A stretch of DNA of 64,000 bases from Bacillus swezeyi. GTDB lineage: Bacteria; Bacillota; Bacilli; Bacillales; Bacillaceae. How positions within the stretch are numbered: position 1 is the first letter of the stretch; each line of letters starts with the position of its first letter. Below the pieces are notes generated by a model. That model worked only from the letters and a program-made list of their open reading frames with translations, had not been told where the DNA came from and did no database searches. Below, piece after piece: positions 1-8,283 of this stretch. The translations under genes were made by a program, and so were the position numbers. Location of the stretch: positions 310,001 through 374,000 of the forward strand of contig NZ_MRBK01000006.1 of assembly GCF_001969815.1 (NCBI RefSeq), read 5' to 3'.

Positions 1-1
1 A

Positions 2-685
2 TACAGCTTAAAAGATGACAGTTCTCAGGAATCGAAACCAAAAGGTACATATTTGAAAAAGCTAAAAAGAGGCTTCATACTTGTTCGAAATCATCATATT
101 TTGCTTCCATTAGCTGTATACTGTATTTTTTTGAATCTAGGATCTGCTCCTTGGGAGGCGCTTTCGGCGATCTATCTTTCAGAAGATTTAGGCGGCGGAT
201 CAGTCATTCATTCTTTTATAAGAGTTGCAACAGCATCAGGAGCCTTTTTAATGGGGGTTATCTTAACGAAAGTAAGGGTGAACCGATATGGGCTATTGTT
301 TGTCACCGCCGGAATTGTAGAAGGAACTGCATTTTTCATTACAGGTATGAATTCACTATTGCTATTACTTCTTCTCGCAGCATTTGTTTTGGGTTCAACA
401 ATCAGTGCTATAAATGTACCTGAACATACCATTATTCAAACCTCAGTTGCAGATGAAGATCAGCCCCAAGTATTTGCTGTTATTAGAATGATTTCCCATG
501 TGATGGTTCCATTAGGAGCTTTAGTCAGCGGATATGCGGCTGCTGCTTTTGGTGCGGGAAAAGTCATCGCTTTTGGCGGACTGATTGAAATTCTTGCTGG
601 TATTGCTATTTTAACCTTTTCGAAACTGAGCAAAACCAAACGCTCAGACTTGCTAAGAGGTAAAGAGGAGAGTTTTAAAATGTAA
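2..685 (+). CDS. MFS transporter, C-terminal part (runs off left edge)
   Basis: The reading frame is open to the first base of the window, so only about 228 C-terminal residues are present; the TTG at 53 is internal rather than a start. The fragment has about six hydrophobic helices and a short Lys/Arg-rich tail, which fits the second half of a 12-helix major facilitator transporter in the cell membrane. The substrate cannot be told from this half; drug-efflux members are the commonest in Bacillus, but that is a guess. It lies 108 bp ahead of the rap gene on the same strand, with no clear terminator between them. Confidence 0.75.
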   Translation, partial: YSLKDDSSQESKPKGTYLKKLKRGFILVRNHHILLPLAVYCIFLNLGSAPWEALSAIYLSEDLGGGSVIHSFIRVATASGAFLMGVILTKVRVNRYGLLFVTAGIVEGTAFFITGMNSLLLLLLLAAFVLGSTISAINVPEHTIIQTSVADEDQPQVFAVIRMISHVMVPLGALVSGYAAAAFGAGKVIAFGGLIEILAGIAILTFSKLSKTKRSDLLRGKEESFKM

Positions 686-793
686 GAAAATGAAAATCAA
701 CATTTTAAATACTGAATATTTAAAAAATATAGTGCGATTTTCAAGAGTATATTAAAATTATTAGAAAAAATAAAGAAGAAAGGGGTTTTTATT

Positions 794-1927
794 TTGGTCG
801 ATAAAAGTGTAATACCTTATGATCTAGTCGCAACGAAAATGAATTATTGGTATGTTGCCCTTAAAAATAATTGGGTTGATGAAGCCGAAAAAATGAAATC
901 TGAGGTCAAACAAGAGATAGCTATAATGGAAGAAAATCAGGATGTTCTTATCTATTTTTCATTGTTAGAATTCCGTCATAAATTGATGCTTGACTACCTT
1001 TGTCCAGATGCAGCAAGAGATATAGAGGTTCATTATGAAGAGTTAAGGGAAAAAACTAAGGGTGGAAAAAACTTAAATGGAATGCTCGAATATTATTATT
1101 ATTTCTTCACAGGAATGTACCATTTCAGACAAAAAGAACTGCTTCATGCTTTGGGTTACTATCAGAATGCTGAAAATCAGTTGAATTCATTCGAAAGCGA
1201 TGAAGTTGAGAAGGCTGAATTTTATTTTAAATTGTCAGAAATTTATTACTATATGAAACAAACATATTTTTCAATGTATTACGCTAATCATGCATATAAA
1301 CTTTATTTGAAACAGCCTACATATGGCCAGCGTAGAGTACAATGTCAATTTTTGATGACTGGTAACTGGCTAGATAAAATGAATCCTGAGAAAGCCCTGA
1401 ATCATACTAATAAAGCTCTGACAGATGCAGAGGAGCTGAAAGTAGATTATTTAATCGGTTCTTCACATTTAAATATTGGAATATGTTATAATCAACTTGA
1501 AGAACTTTACAAAGCAGAAAATCATTTTCAAAAGGCTGCAGAACTTTATAAAAATGAAAAGCACAGCTTTTTACCAAAAGCCCTGTTTAACATTTCACAT
1601 GTTAAAGCTAAGCAAGAGAAGTGGATTGAAGCAGAAGATCAGTACTTCAAAGGTAAGGAGTGGGCTCAAAAGTTTGGGGATCAAGAATTCCTTGCAAAGC
1701 TGAAGATGATTTACGGAATGTACTTATCATTTGACCTTGATGCGGTTCGAGAATCCTTTGAGTTCTTCAATAAAAAAGGGATGTTTGCCGACATAGAAGA
1801 ATATGGAGTCATCGTGGCTGAATTTCTACAGGGGAAAGATATGCTACACGATTCACTTGAGTTTTATCGCAGGGTAGTTGAGGCGAGAAGACAAATACAA
1901 AGGAGTGGGATAGTGCATGAAAGCTAA
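794..1927 (+). CDS. Rap-family response regulator aspartate phosphatase (TPR protein)
   Basis: This cytoplasmic regulator is 377 residues long, the normal Rap length. It has an N-terminal three-helix bundle followed by a run of tetratricopeptide repeats (about residues 100-360, for example the ALGYYQNAENQL and YKAENHFQKAAELY stretches). Rap proteins dephosphorylate Spo0F or block ComA or other DNA-binding partners, and are switched off by a secreted, re-imported Phr pentapeptide. The TTG start at 794 is supported by a purine-rich AAGAAAGGGG ribosome binding site 8 bp upstream. The 3' end overlaps the phr gene by 11 bp, the usual rap-phr arrangement. Which pathway it controls is not visible; the paired peptide resembles PhrI, so a RapI-like role is possible. 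Confidence 0.9.
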   Translation: MVDKSVIPYDLVATKMNYWYVALKNNWVDEAEKMKSEVKQEIAIMEENQDVLIYFSLLEFRHKLMLDYLCPDAARDIEVHYEELREKTKGGKNLNGMLEYYYYFFTGMYHFRQKELLHALGYYQNAENQLNSFESDEVEKAEFYFKLSEIYYYMKQTYFSMYYANHAYKLYLKQPTYGQRRVQCQFLMTGNWLDKMNPEKALNHTNKALTDAEELKVDYLIGSSHLNIGICYNQLEELYKAENHFQKAAELYKNEKHSFLPKALFNISHVKAKQEKWIEAEDQYFKGKEWAQKFGDQEFLAKLKMIYGMYLSFDLDAVRESFEFFNKKGMFADIEEYGVIVAEFLQGKDMLHDSLEFYRRVVEARRQIQRSGIVHES

Positions 1928-2036
1928 GTTATTGATTTGTTCTATTCTGTTATTAGGTGCAGTTGGTGTGGTGGGGTCTTCCTATGTCCAATCAATAAAT
2001 ACAGCACATTATGTTGCTGACAGAGTAGCAATTTAA
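1917..2036 (+). CDS. Phr signalling peptide precursor (39 aa)
   Basis: The ATG at 1917 lies inside the rap 3' end. The product has a Lys-containing start, one hydrophobic export segment (about residues 4-22) and a short polar tail ending in ...HYVADRVAI. Phr precursors are secreted by Sec and cut to a pentapeptide, often the last five residues, which is then imported by Opp and inhibits the partner Rap. The last five residues here are DRVAI, close to PhrI of ICEBs1 (DRVGA, from memory), so DRVAI is the predicted signal. A terminator follows about 70 bp downstream. Confidence 0.85.
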   Translation: MKAKLLICSILLLGAVGVVGSSYVQSINTAHYVADRVAI

Positions 2037-2106
2037 AATTGAGACCGAATGTTAAAATATAAAGCTCAGCTAAACTTTATTAGAGCATTTAAGAATAATC
2101 AGAATA

Positions 2107-2151
2107 GACCAGTCCATGAAACTCTCCTTGAGTTTATGGTTGGTCTTTTTT
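2107..2151 (+). terminator. Intrinsic terminator after rap-phr
   Basis: GACCAGTCCATGAAACTC pairs imperfectly with GAGTTTATGGTTGGTC around a 5-base loop and is followed by a run of seven T. It would end the rap-phr transcript. Confidence 0.8.
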
Positions 2152-2515
2152 CATCATTAGGATATAACACATTACATTTTTTCTTGACCAGAAACACAGC
2201 CAGCAACGAAGACTCAATTGACCAAAAGTAAACTGTTGATTATAGCTAGATAAATTCATTCAAGCTCAGCACTTGGATAATGATGATATCACTGCTGAGG
2301 TATAAATAGCAGCGTAGAAAAAGCAAATAACCTCAATCCATATGCAAGATTTTTTATGTGTGTCAAGCTATTGCATTTTTTAAGGGCTTTATATGTTAGA
2401 TAGATGGGGGTTTACAGCAGTGGGGGCCGCCACTGCATCATCTGAAAAAACAACAAAAAATAAGGTTGAGTACAGCCGGATTGAGCAGAACGGCCAAATT
2501 GGAGGTTAAGCATTG

Positions 2516-2814
2516 ATGAACTTTGATCCCGAAAAATTCAGGAAATTCCTTCATTCTGTGTCAAACCATCAAACCTAAAGGATACAAAAAAATTATGACT
2601 TGAATCAAGAGTATCAAGAATTTGCAGCCTTTGATATTGATTTTGAAAATGTGGATATTGCTCTGCGTATATAGCTGGATTGTTAGGGAAACATGCCTCG
2701 AAATTTGATATAACCAGTTTCCTTTTCCCTGACACAAAAAAGATAGATTATTTTCAATTCATGGTTGTTGAAATTAATGATCCACAACTTTTAACATTCT
2801 TAGATGCACTATAG
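2516..2814 (+). pseudogene. Degraded small gene, function unknown
   Basis: An ATG at 2516, with GGAGG 10 bp upstream, opens a frame reading MNFDPEKFRKF... It hits TAA at codon 20, continues in frame as NYDLNQEYQEFAAFDIDF..., and hits TAG near 2672. The coding-like sequence then resumes in another frame (KFDITSFLFPDTKKIDYF...) to a stop at 2814. Joined, the pieces would give an acidic protein of about 98 residues. The family is not recognised. A short upstream frame (about 2394-2509, LDRWGFTAVGAATASSEK...) may be a further relic of the same locus. The arrangement is like a decayed toxin/immunity pair, but that is conjecture. Confidence 0.5.
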
Positions 2815-2820
2815 ATAGTA

Positions 2821-2847
2821 AACCTCACTGAAAAGTGGGTTTTTTTG
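2821..2847 (+). terminator. Intrinsic terminator
   Basis: AACCTCACT and AGTGGGTT form a short stem with a GAAA loop, followed by seven T. It lies just after the degraded gene ending at 2814. Confidence 0.75.
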
Positions 2848-2952
2848 CGCTTCGGTTAAGGAAGAGAAGCTGATCAAAAAAAGAGAACACTCATTATTAA
2901 ACAAATGTAAATATATGTATTATTTTTGAATTATTTTTCATTTCTGCATGAA

Positions 2953-2985
2953 TTGACAATTTTTTCATTCTTGATGTGTTAAGAT
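2953..2985 (+). promoter_or_regulatory. Probable SigA promoter of the small secreted protein
   Basis: There is a perfect -35 box TTGACA at 2953-2958. The -10 is either TGTTAA at 2977 (18-bp spacer) or TAAGAT at 2980 with an upstream TG (21-bp spacer). The gene starts about 56 bp downstream. Confidence 0.5.
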
Positions 2986-3040
2986 CAAGGTGTCTATTAA
3001 ATGGACAAGCAGGAAAACAAAATGAAAAGGGGATGTGTTT

Positions 3041-3292
3041 ATGTTTAAAAGCAAATTCAAAAAAGTGATGGGAGCGGTTGCAGTTGCTGGGGCTTTGTTA
3101 GTATCTGGATCACCGGCAAGTGCGGCACCGGATTTAACTCCGATTCGAGACAAATATCAAGATGCATATCAATTCCAATGGAATGGCGACAATACTGTAA
3201 CTGTTTTCTTTAGAGACAGTGAAGGTAAATCTTATCACAGAACATATACATGTGTAACAGTTCTCGATGGAACTTGTTACGTATATAAGTAA
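3041..3292 (+). CDS. Small secreted protein with two cysteines, function unknown
   Basis: The product has 83 residues. A typical Sec signal peptide (MFKSKFKKVMGAVAVAGALL...) ends with an Ala-X-Ala site (SPASA before APDL), leaving a mature protein of about 54 residues that is rich in Tyr, Asp and Lys. Two Cys near the C-terminus (TYTCVTVLDGTCYVYK) could form a disulfide-closed hairpin. The ATG at 3041 is chosen because AAAAGGGGA lies 7 bp ahead; the GTG at 3035 would be too close. It has its own promoter and a strong terminator, so it is monocistronic. An antimicrobial or signalling role would suit the size, but nothing proves it; the family is not recognised. Confidence 0.8.
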   Translation: MFKSKFKKVMGAVAVAGALLVSGSPASAAPDLTPIRDKYQDAYQFQWNGDNTVTVFFRDSEGKSYHRTYTCVTVLDGTCYVYK

Positions 3293-3308
3293 TTAAATCG
3301 TAATTCTT

Positions 3309-3347
3309 AAATTCTGTCTCAATCGGTTTCTTTTGAGACAGAATTTT
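3309..3347 (+). terminator. Strong intrinsic terminator
   Basis: AAATTCTGTCTCAA pairs with TTGAGACAGAATTT around a 10-base loop and is followed by T. It ends the small secreted protein gene. Confidence 0.9.
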
Positions 3348-3790
3348 TTCATGTCTTCATGACACTTTTCCATTTTTTCTTCACGCATCAATTTCATTTT
3401 TTTAAGCGGCTGTTCCGAGATTGAGAGGGGAAGACGCTCCCGGGCCAATTAATTTTTCCTTTGTGTTCTTCTACTTCCATTCAGCACCTTTTCCTGTTCT
3501 ATTGAAACAGCAGCTGAGCTAGGGCTTACCTCGTGAGCTCGATTTCTTGGTGTTATTCCATTGAGGTAAAGGCATGGCATAGTACAATAAAAGGTTTTTC
3601 CACAATTGGCATATGATGGAGTATGCATAAAAGTAAGGTGAAAAGTGGATGAAAGAAGCTTTACAATCAAAAAATATTTCTTTTAGTATAAATAATAACA
3701 AAAAATTATCGTTTGTAACCACGGCCAATCTTAGAAAAAAATCGGAACAAAAGGTGAAATAAAAATAGTAATAGGATGGGACGGTAAGAT
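3348..3790. other. Gene-poor stretch
   Basis: No frame with a plausible start, ribosome binding site and coding-like composition is visible on either strand. The longer minus-strand frames here lack ribosome binding sites and look accidental. Confidence 0.5.
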
Positions 3791-4247
3791 ATGGACGGCG
3801 TATCCAATAAAGTAGAATTTCATTATCAGTTTACTTCCGATGAATCAGATATCCCAAAGAAAATGAGAAAAAGCGCTGAAAGTTGAAGGAGAATTTGAAA
3901 TCGAAATAAATGGGAACACATATTTCAAAGAAAATCTCGCCCTATTAGAATTTTATGTTTCTTTGAATGAGTGGAATAAAAAAATTAAGAAAAAAAACAA
4001 AGTTACAGAGTATAGATATTACACCATGGAGTATGAGGAGGAGCCCATTATTTCATTGATACCATTTGATAATAAGGCTCGACTAACGACCATTTGGGAA
4101 ACTCAACAATTATATAATGTATTTGACCTTCATTACATCATTGTACAAATGGGGATCTTGAAGGAAAAATTAAAACGGGACATCGAACTCCATTATAAGA
4201 TTTCAGTGCAACATTTCATTGGTCAGATCCCACTAAGAAAATATTAA
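3791..4247 (+). pseudogene. DUF7878-like conserved hypothetical, single frameshift
   Basis: The ATG at 3791 opens MDGVSNKVEFHYQFTSDESD... and reaches a TGA at 3883. Removing one A from the A5 run at 3868-3872 restores one continuous protein of about 151 residues (...KALKVEGEFEIEINGNTYF... to ...HFIGQIPLRKY). The composition is coding-like throughout. It resembles small Bacillus proteins of the DUF7878 group, recalled rather than searched; members often sit in accessory islands and have no known role. A sequencing error or slippage in the A-tract is possible, so the gene may be intact or phase-variable in the living strain. A terminator follows. Confidence 0.65.
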
Positions 4248-4252
4248 TTTTT

Positions 4253-4287
4253 AAAGAATCTCTAGTTTTACTTCTAGGGGTTCTTTT
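4253..4287 (+). terminator. Intrinsic terminator
   Basis: AAAGAATCTCTAG pairs with CTAGGGGTTCTTTT, with G-U pairs, around an 8-base loop. It lies directly after the frameshifted gene. Confidence 0.65.
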
Positions 4288-4623
4288 ACTTTTAAAACAG
4301 AGAGCCAATTTGCGAAAGGTCTGTGGGGTATTTAATATGTAAAGAAGCAGTGTATTGGGAATAAAATACGAATTTTAATAAAACGAATTAAAAGAAACAA
4401 TTGAATGTTGATAAATGTTGTGCTGTTATTAATATATATTAAAAGGAGAAACGTGGTGGGAGAATGGGAGCTGAAAAGATAATTAAAAAATAAGTGTGAA
4501 GAAGAGCGGGGACGGGATAAAGAGCTTGCTTAAATGGCTGGATAATTCATCAGGGTTTCATCATTTTATTTTGGAAGGAAGTAACTTTCATCCTCACTTG
4601 GGGTAGTGAAAGGGGAAAGAGCA

Positions 4624-4659
4624 TAAAATGGGTGTTTGATCATTTAACAAATCACCCAT
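4624..4659 (-). terminator. Terminator of the TetR gene (minus strand)
   Basis: Read on the minus strand, ATGGGTGATTTG... folds with ...AACACCCAT and is followed by TTTT. It lies about 50 bp beyond the TetR stop codon. Confidence 0.65.
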
Positions 4660-4706
4660 ACTTAATTTTATTCAAATTAAAACAAACATCAAAACCCTCT
4701 GTGAAT

Positions 4707-5291
4707 TTATAAAATAAGTAAATAACGTAGTACCTGATGCTTACTGTAAGATACGTACTTATTATCTCTTTCTAGTTTACTAATCATAATACTCCCCTCA
4801 AAAGTTGCAACAATAAAGGAAGCCGCTACCTTTGTATCAATGTCAGGATTTAACTCTCTGTTTTGAATACCTTCTTCTATAATTTCTTCAATCATGTTCA
4901 GAAATGTATGGAAAACTATAAGCGCTTTTTTCCTTAAACGTGGATTCGTATCATCACTGTCTACAGCAGTATTTAGTAATGGACATCCCCCTTTTACTGG
5001 TGGATTATTGACCACATCTTCATATACATCAAACAAAGAACTAATTTTTTCTAATGCTGTATTAGCATGAAGGATCGCTTCAGAAAAGTGTTTAGATACA
5101 GAATCAATGGCGTAATCAAATGCCTCTAAAGCAATCTCATCTTTACTTTTAAAATTGCGGTAAATTCCACCCTTTTGTAGACCTGTGGCCGCCATAATGT
5201 CATTCATTGAACAGCCGGCATACCCCTTTTGATTAAACAATTCTGCAGATTTTAGGACAATGTGTTTCCGAGTTTGCTCACCTTTTCGCAT
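4707..5291 (-). CDS. TetR-family repressor
   Basis: The product has 194 residues. An N-terminal TetR helix-turn-helix (about residues 6-52, with SMNDIMAATGLQKGGIYRNF as the recognition region) is followed by an all-helical ligand-binding domain. The ATG at 5291 is preferred over the upstream ATG at 5303 because GGAGGATATT sits correctly before it. It is divergent from the HD-domain gene at 5519, and a palindrome AGACC-GAAT-GGTCT lies between them (5370-5383), the expected position for an autoregulatory operator. The GACC-N4-GGTC core recalls YxaF/LmrA-type sites. The HD gene is therefore the likely target; the inducer is unknown. Confidence 0.9.
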   Translation of the reverse strand: MRKGEQTRKHIVLKSAELFNQKGYAGCSMNDIMAATGLQKGGIYRNFKSKDEIALEAFDYAIDSVSKHFSEAILHANTALEKISSLFDVYEDVVNNPPVKGGCPLLNTAVDSDDTNPRLRKKALIVFHTFLNMIEEIIEEGIQNRELNPDIDTKVAASFIVATFEGSIMISKLERDNKYVSYSKHQVLRYLLIL

Positions 5292-5369
5292 AATATCCTC
5301 CATTATTGTTGTTGAAAAATTGTAACATGTTTTAGTAGTACACTAACATATAATGAGTTACCTTAAAAG

Positions 5370-5383
5370 AGACCGAATGGTCT
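5370..5383. promoter_or_regulatory. Palindromic operator between TetR and HD genes
   Basis: AGACCGAATGGTCT is a near-perfect inverted repeat with A- and T-rich flanks. It lies 79 bp upstream of the TetR start and 136 bp upstream of the HD gene. Confidence 0.6.
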
Positions 5384-5518
5384 TTTTTAAGAAAAAAAGA
5401 CACTAATAAGGAGGTGTTGTGAAAATTCTATTTGATTAGCATGTAACATCTTTATTATGTCATTAAACCCTGTTATGAAATCAATCTGAAGAAAATTAAT
5501 TAAACAAGGAGAAAAAAT

Positions 5519-6118
5519 ATGTATAACATTATTATTCCTGATAGTAAGGTAGCAAAAGAAGCAACTCAATTAGTTTACGAGATTTCTCCGGAATTTCTTT
5601 ATAATCATTGTTTACGAACATATGCTTTTGGTGATGCGTTGGGAAAAAAATATGGATTCAAATATGATCAGGAGTTATTCTATCTCGCTTCTGTCTTACA
5701 TGATATTGGTCTTACAGAGCAAGTTTGCTGTAAACATTCATTTGAATATGAAGGTGCTGACCATGCCGAGAAGTTCCTTCGCTCTCACAGTTTTTCACAA
5801 GACAAAATTGATGTGGTACGCGAAGCGATTATTCTGCATACATCAGAAATTGCTGAAGAAAAACAACCAGAAATTGCTTTAGTTCATTTCGGAGCAGGAA
5901 TGGATGTAATTGGGTTGCGTATAGAAGATATTTCGGAGGAAACCTTTAATTTCATAATTGAAACCTATCCTCGATTAGGTTTCAAAAAATCTATGATTGA
6001 ACTCATTAAATATGATTCTAATCTTAAAAATGCTCAGCAACAACCAAATAATTTGAGTTCTTCTATGCTTCGTATGGGTTTTGTAGATTGGGTTATGAAT
6101 GCTCCTTTTAAAGAATAG
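5519..6118 (+). CDS. HD-domain metal-dependent hydrolase (cyanamide hydratase-like)
   Basis: The product has 199 residues. HD-superfamily metal ligands are visible in order: His in FLYNHCLRTYAFG (about residue 30), the HD pair in SVLHDIGLT (about residues 59-62), and later His in HSFEYEGADHAEKF and ILHTSE. The pattern NHCLRTY...LHDIG...EGADHA is that of small cyanamide-hydratase or DDI-like HD proteins, which hydrate or hydrolyse small nitrogen compounds. The true substrate here is unknown. The ATG at 5519 is preceded by AAGGAG. Its promoter region is shared with the divergent TetR gene and holds the GACC/GGTC palindrome, so it is probably repressed by that TetR. Confidence 0.8.
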   Translation: MYNIIIPDSKVAKEATQLVYEISPEFLYNHCLRTYAFGDALGKKYGFKYDQELFYLASVLHDIGLTEQVCCKHSFEYEGADHAEKFLRSHSFSQDKIDVVREAIILHTSEIAEEKQPEIALVHFGAGMDVIGLRIEDISEETFNFIIETYPRLGFKKSMIELIKYDSNLKNAQQQPNNLSSSMLRMGFVDWVMNAPFKE

Positions 6119-6128
6119 AGAAAAAGCA

Positions 6129-6160
6129 GCCCCAGATATACAAGATATTCTGGGGTTCTT
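6129..6160 (+). terminator. Probable terminator of the HD gene
   Basis: CCCCAGATAT and ATATTCTGGGG form a stem around a 5-base loop, followed by the weak T-rich tail TTCTTA. It lies 11 bp after the stop codon. Confidence 0.6.
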
Positions 6161-6181
6161 AAACTGTTATAATATTCCATT

Positions 6182-6319
6182 GATGTACCGGAGCTTCGCA
6201 AGATTCAAAAGAACTTGCGTGGGCTGCGTTATTGTTGCTTTCGTAAAAAACGAAATGTTCAAGAGCAAGCGTTACTTACAGCAGCTTGCCAGAACATGAA
6301 AGAAGATTATTACACCTAG
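6182..6319 (+). pseudogene. Transposase C-terminal remnant
   Basis: A short frame reads DVPELRKIQKNLRGLRYCCF, then RKKRNVQEQALLTAACQNMK, before a stop at 6319. The RGLRY...Q.QALLTAA.QN.K pattern is that of the end of IS1182-type DDE transposases. There is no start or ribosome binding site, and the rest of the gene is missing. A cysteine-rich frame around 6440-6530 may be another relic of the same element, but I cannot join the two. Confidence 0.55.
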
Positions 6320-6612
6320 CTAATATAAGCTAGATATAAGAGAGTCTTTTTCATATTTTAGTTTCAAGATTAAGCATGGTGATTCCTTCAGATTTCAGCA
6401 TCGCTATAAAACCCTGAAAGGCTTCCAGAGCAGGAGACTGTTCCTGTGAACAATGTGAATTCTATTCGGAATATAAGACTGCAGATGTGCAGCAAAATTG
6501 CATAAAGATGAACTCCGAGATACGGAGAAATGTAAACTTTTTCAATCGAGAGGGGGATTTCCAACATTTACTGACGCCGCGGCACATTACTTCACAACAA
6601 AAGGAGAAGGTT

Positions 6613-7197
6613 ATTAATAAAACATTTGTACTCAGCGACATACATGGTGAATATGAAAAGTTTGAGGAGTTAATGAAGCATTGGAATTCGGAAACGATGA
6701 ACCTTGCTATACTTGGGGATATGATTGATCGCGGTGAGAATTCATTAAAGGTGGTTCAAAAGATAATGCAGTTTAAGAAGAAATATCAAGACCAGGTTTG
6801 TGTCCTAAAAGGCAACCATGAAGACATGCTTTTGTATTCTTAGAAGCGAAAGACTATGAAACAGGAGATTGGTATTTTAACAACGGTGCCAACCGGCTTC
6901 GTGGATGATGAATTTGGTGATGTTTTATTTGTTCATATGGGGATAAATTCACTATTGGATGATTGGAAGAGGTCATCTAGGAATGATTTTCTCTGGCATA
7001 GGGGTTCGTGGAATCATAAAAACAACACAGGTAAAACAATTGTTTTTGGCCATACCATTACACAACTTCTTCATGAAGATAGGAGAAATGATATTTGGAT
7101 CAGTAAGTGTGGAACCTATATTGATATTGATGGCGGAGCAGTTTTTGGTGGACAGTTGAATGCAATAGTCATGAATGGCAAGGGGGAGATCCTCTAA
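6613..7197 (+). pseudogene. PrpE-like Ser/Thr metallophosphatase, frameshifted and internally deleted
   Basis: The N-terminal part carries the calcineurin-like metal motifs SDIHGEYEKF, LGDMIDRGE and LKGNHEDM. The frame then breaks at about 6838; the next coding-like sequence (FLEAKDYETGDWYFNNGANR) is in another frame. About 60 residues then appear to be missing before FGDVLFVHMGINSLLDDWKR... resumes and runs to a normal C-terminus (GKTIVFGHT...GTYIDIDGGAVFGGQLNAIV). An AAAGGAG site precedes codon ATT at 6613, so the start codon itself may be mutated. Intact relatives (YjbP/PrpE type, about 235 residues) dephosphorylate proteins or Ap4A. This copy should be inactive. Confidence 0.8.
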
Positions 7198-7363
7198 GAA
7201 TTTATATTCTGGCTACGATTAGATTTTTTTGGGAAAACACATTCTAATAAGAGAAAAAATAAAGTTAACCCCAATGATAATGAATGAGACATTAATCACC
7301 CGCAAAAATCCGTTCACTGTTAAATCAACAGATGCCGATGGCATCTTATTTTCACCAAAGAAG

Positions 7364-7389
7364 CCCCTAAAATTTTCGCGTTTTAGGGG
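7364..7389 (-). terminator. Terminator of the yxeA-like gene
   Basis: CCCCTAAAA pairs with TTTTAGGGG around TTTTCGCG. On the minus strand it follows the stop codon of the gene at 7398 by about 9 bp and leads into GCTTCTTT. A separate small hairpin at 7331-7347 (GATGCC-GAT-GGCATC, then TTATTTT) may end plus-strand transcripts of the broken phosphatase. Confidence 0.6.
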
Positions 7390-7397
7390 AGAAACGA

Positions 7398-7757
7398 TTA
7401 ATTTATTTTGTTTAATTTCTCTAGAATATCCTTATCTATTTGCTGCTTGTTTACTTTTTCTTTGCTTGATATGATCTCCCTTCTATTTTCCCAATGAATA
7501 ATATAATATTGACCGTTCTGCATTTTGTCTTGAGAAGAGAGTTTTAGCTTTCTGGGTTTCCCTTTTTGATCATAACCTGTCACATCATAGTTATAATTAA
7601 TATCCGTGTATCCATCACTTGCTTTTTCTGTAACTACTTTGGGGTCTTTTGTTATTTTGACATAATAGTCTTCCGTTGAATAATATCCGGCGTATAAAAA
7701 GTAGCCGCCACCCAAAATAATCAATCCTATAATTAAAATTCCCAAAAACCATTTCAT
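7398..7757 (-). CDS. YxeA-family (DUF1093) membrane-anchored protein
   Basis: The product has 119 residues: one N-terminal hydrophobic helix (about residues 3-24) and an extracytoplasmic domain with the family pattern YYVKITKDPK...YTDINYNYDVTGYDQKGK...LKLSS...YYIIHWENRREI. B. subtilis YxeA is small, secreted or membrane-anchored, and linked to the peptide-stress YxdJK/YxdLM system; its biochemical role is unknown. ATG 7757 is chosen over the TTG one codon upstream because GAGGTGA fits it. A second family member lies at 25900-26256. Both have a TTACA-N4-TGTAA repeat about 70-80 bp upstream (here at 7827-7840), pointing to one shared regulator. Confidence 0.85.
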   Translation of the reverse strand: MKWFLGILIIGLIILGGGYFLYAGYYSTEDYYVKITKDPKVVTEKASDGYTDINYNYDVTGYDQKGKPRKLKLSSQDKMQNGQYYIIHWENRREIISSKEKVNKQQIDKDILEKLNKIN

Positions 7758-7826
7758 CAATTATCACCTCGAATAAATAATACTTAGAATTGATCATTTG
7801 AACTATTGATTCACCTTACATTTACA

Positions 7827-7840
7827 TTACACGTTTGTAA
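7827..7840 (-). promoter_or_regulatory. TTACA-N4-TGTAA operator upstream of yxeA-like gene
   Basis: This exact inverted repeat (TTACA-AACG-TGTAA on the gene's strand) ends 70 bp before the start codon. The half-sites and the 4-bp spacing match the pattern remembered for BceR-type response regulators (TnACA-N4-TGTAA). Confidence 0.55.
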
Positions 7841-8283
7841 GTATTAAAAATAATTAGTTGGTCTAAGTGAGACTAAAACAACGGCGGTAAGTCTAATACT
7901 GTTTTAATCTGCTGCAGCCACGCAAATGAAGCATATACTCAAGAAGCAGAAGAATTTATTTTAGACTCATCGGGCTGAAGAGAGCTACTGATCCCTTGCT
8001 TTTCTTACTACTCACAAAAATGGAGAAAAAGGAATATCCAGCACACCCACTAGTAAGCTTAACCGCCCACAAAACTTGATCACCTCAGCGTTTTCTTTCG
8101 AATTTTTTTGTTGAACAATGGTTTCATCCGACCTATAATCGTGAAAACATGGAAAATTTAAAAGTGGGAGAGGGAAATGGGTACTGAATCCCTCAATTTC
8201 TTTTTAAACCATGATAAAATAACAAACATCAGTTCTTTTTGTCGTTACATAAAAGTTAGTGAGAAAGGGGAAATAACGAGGTT
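7841..8283. other. Gene-poor stretch
   Basis: No supported gene is visible. It is AT-rich with many stops in all frames and precedes the small membrane protein gene at 8284. Confidence 0.5.

Noticed and set aside
2049-2231. 60-codon frame after phr
   Set aside because: It runs through the rap-phr terminator hairpin and has no ribosome binding site.
6099-6299. Plus-strand frame of 66 codons after the HD gene
   Set aside because: No ribosome binding site; the coding signal there is in another frame (transposase remnant).
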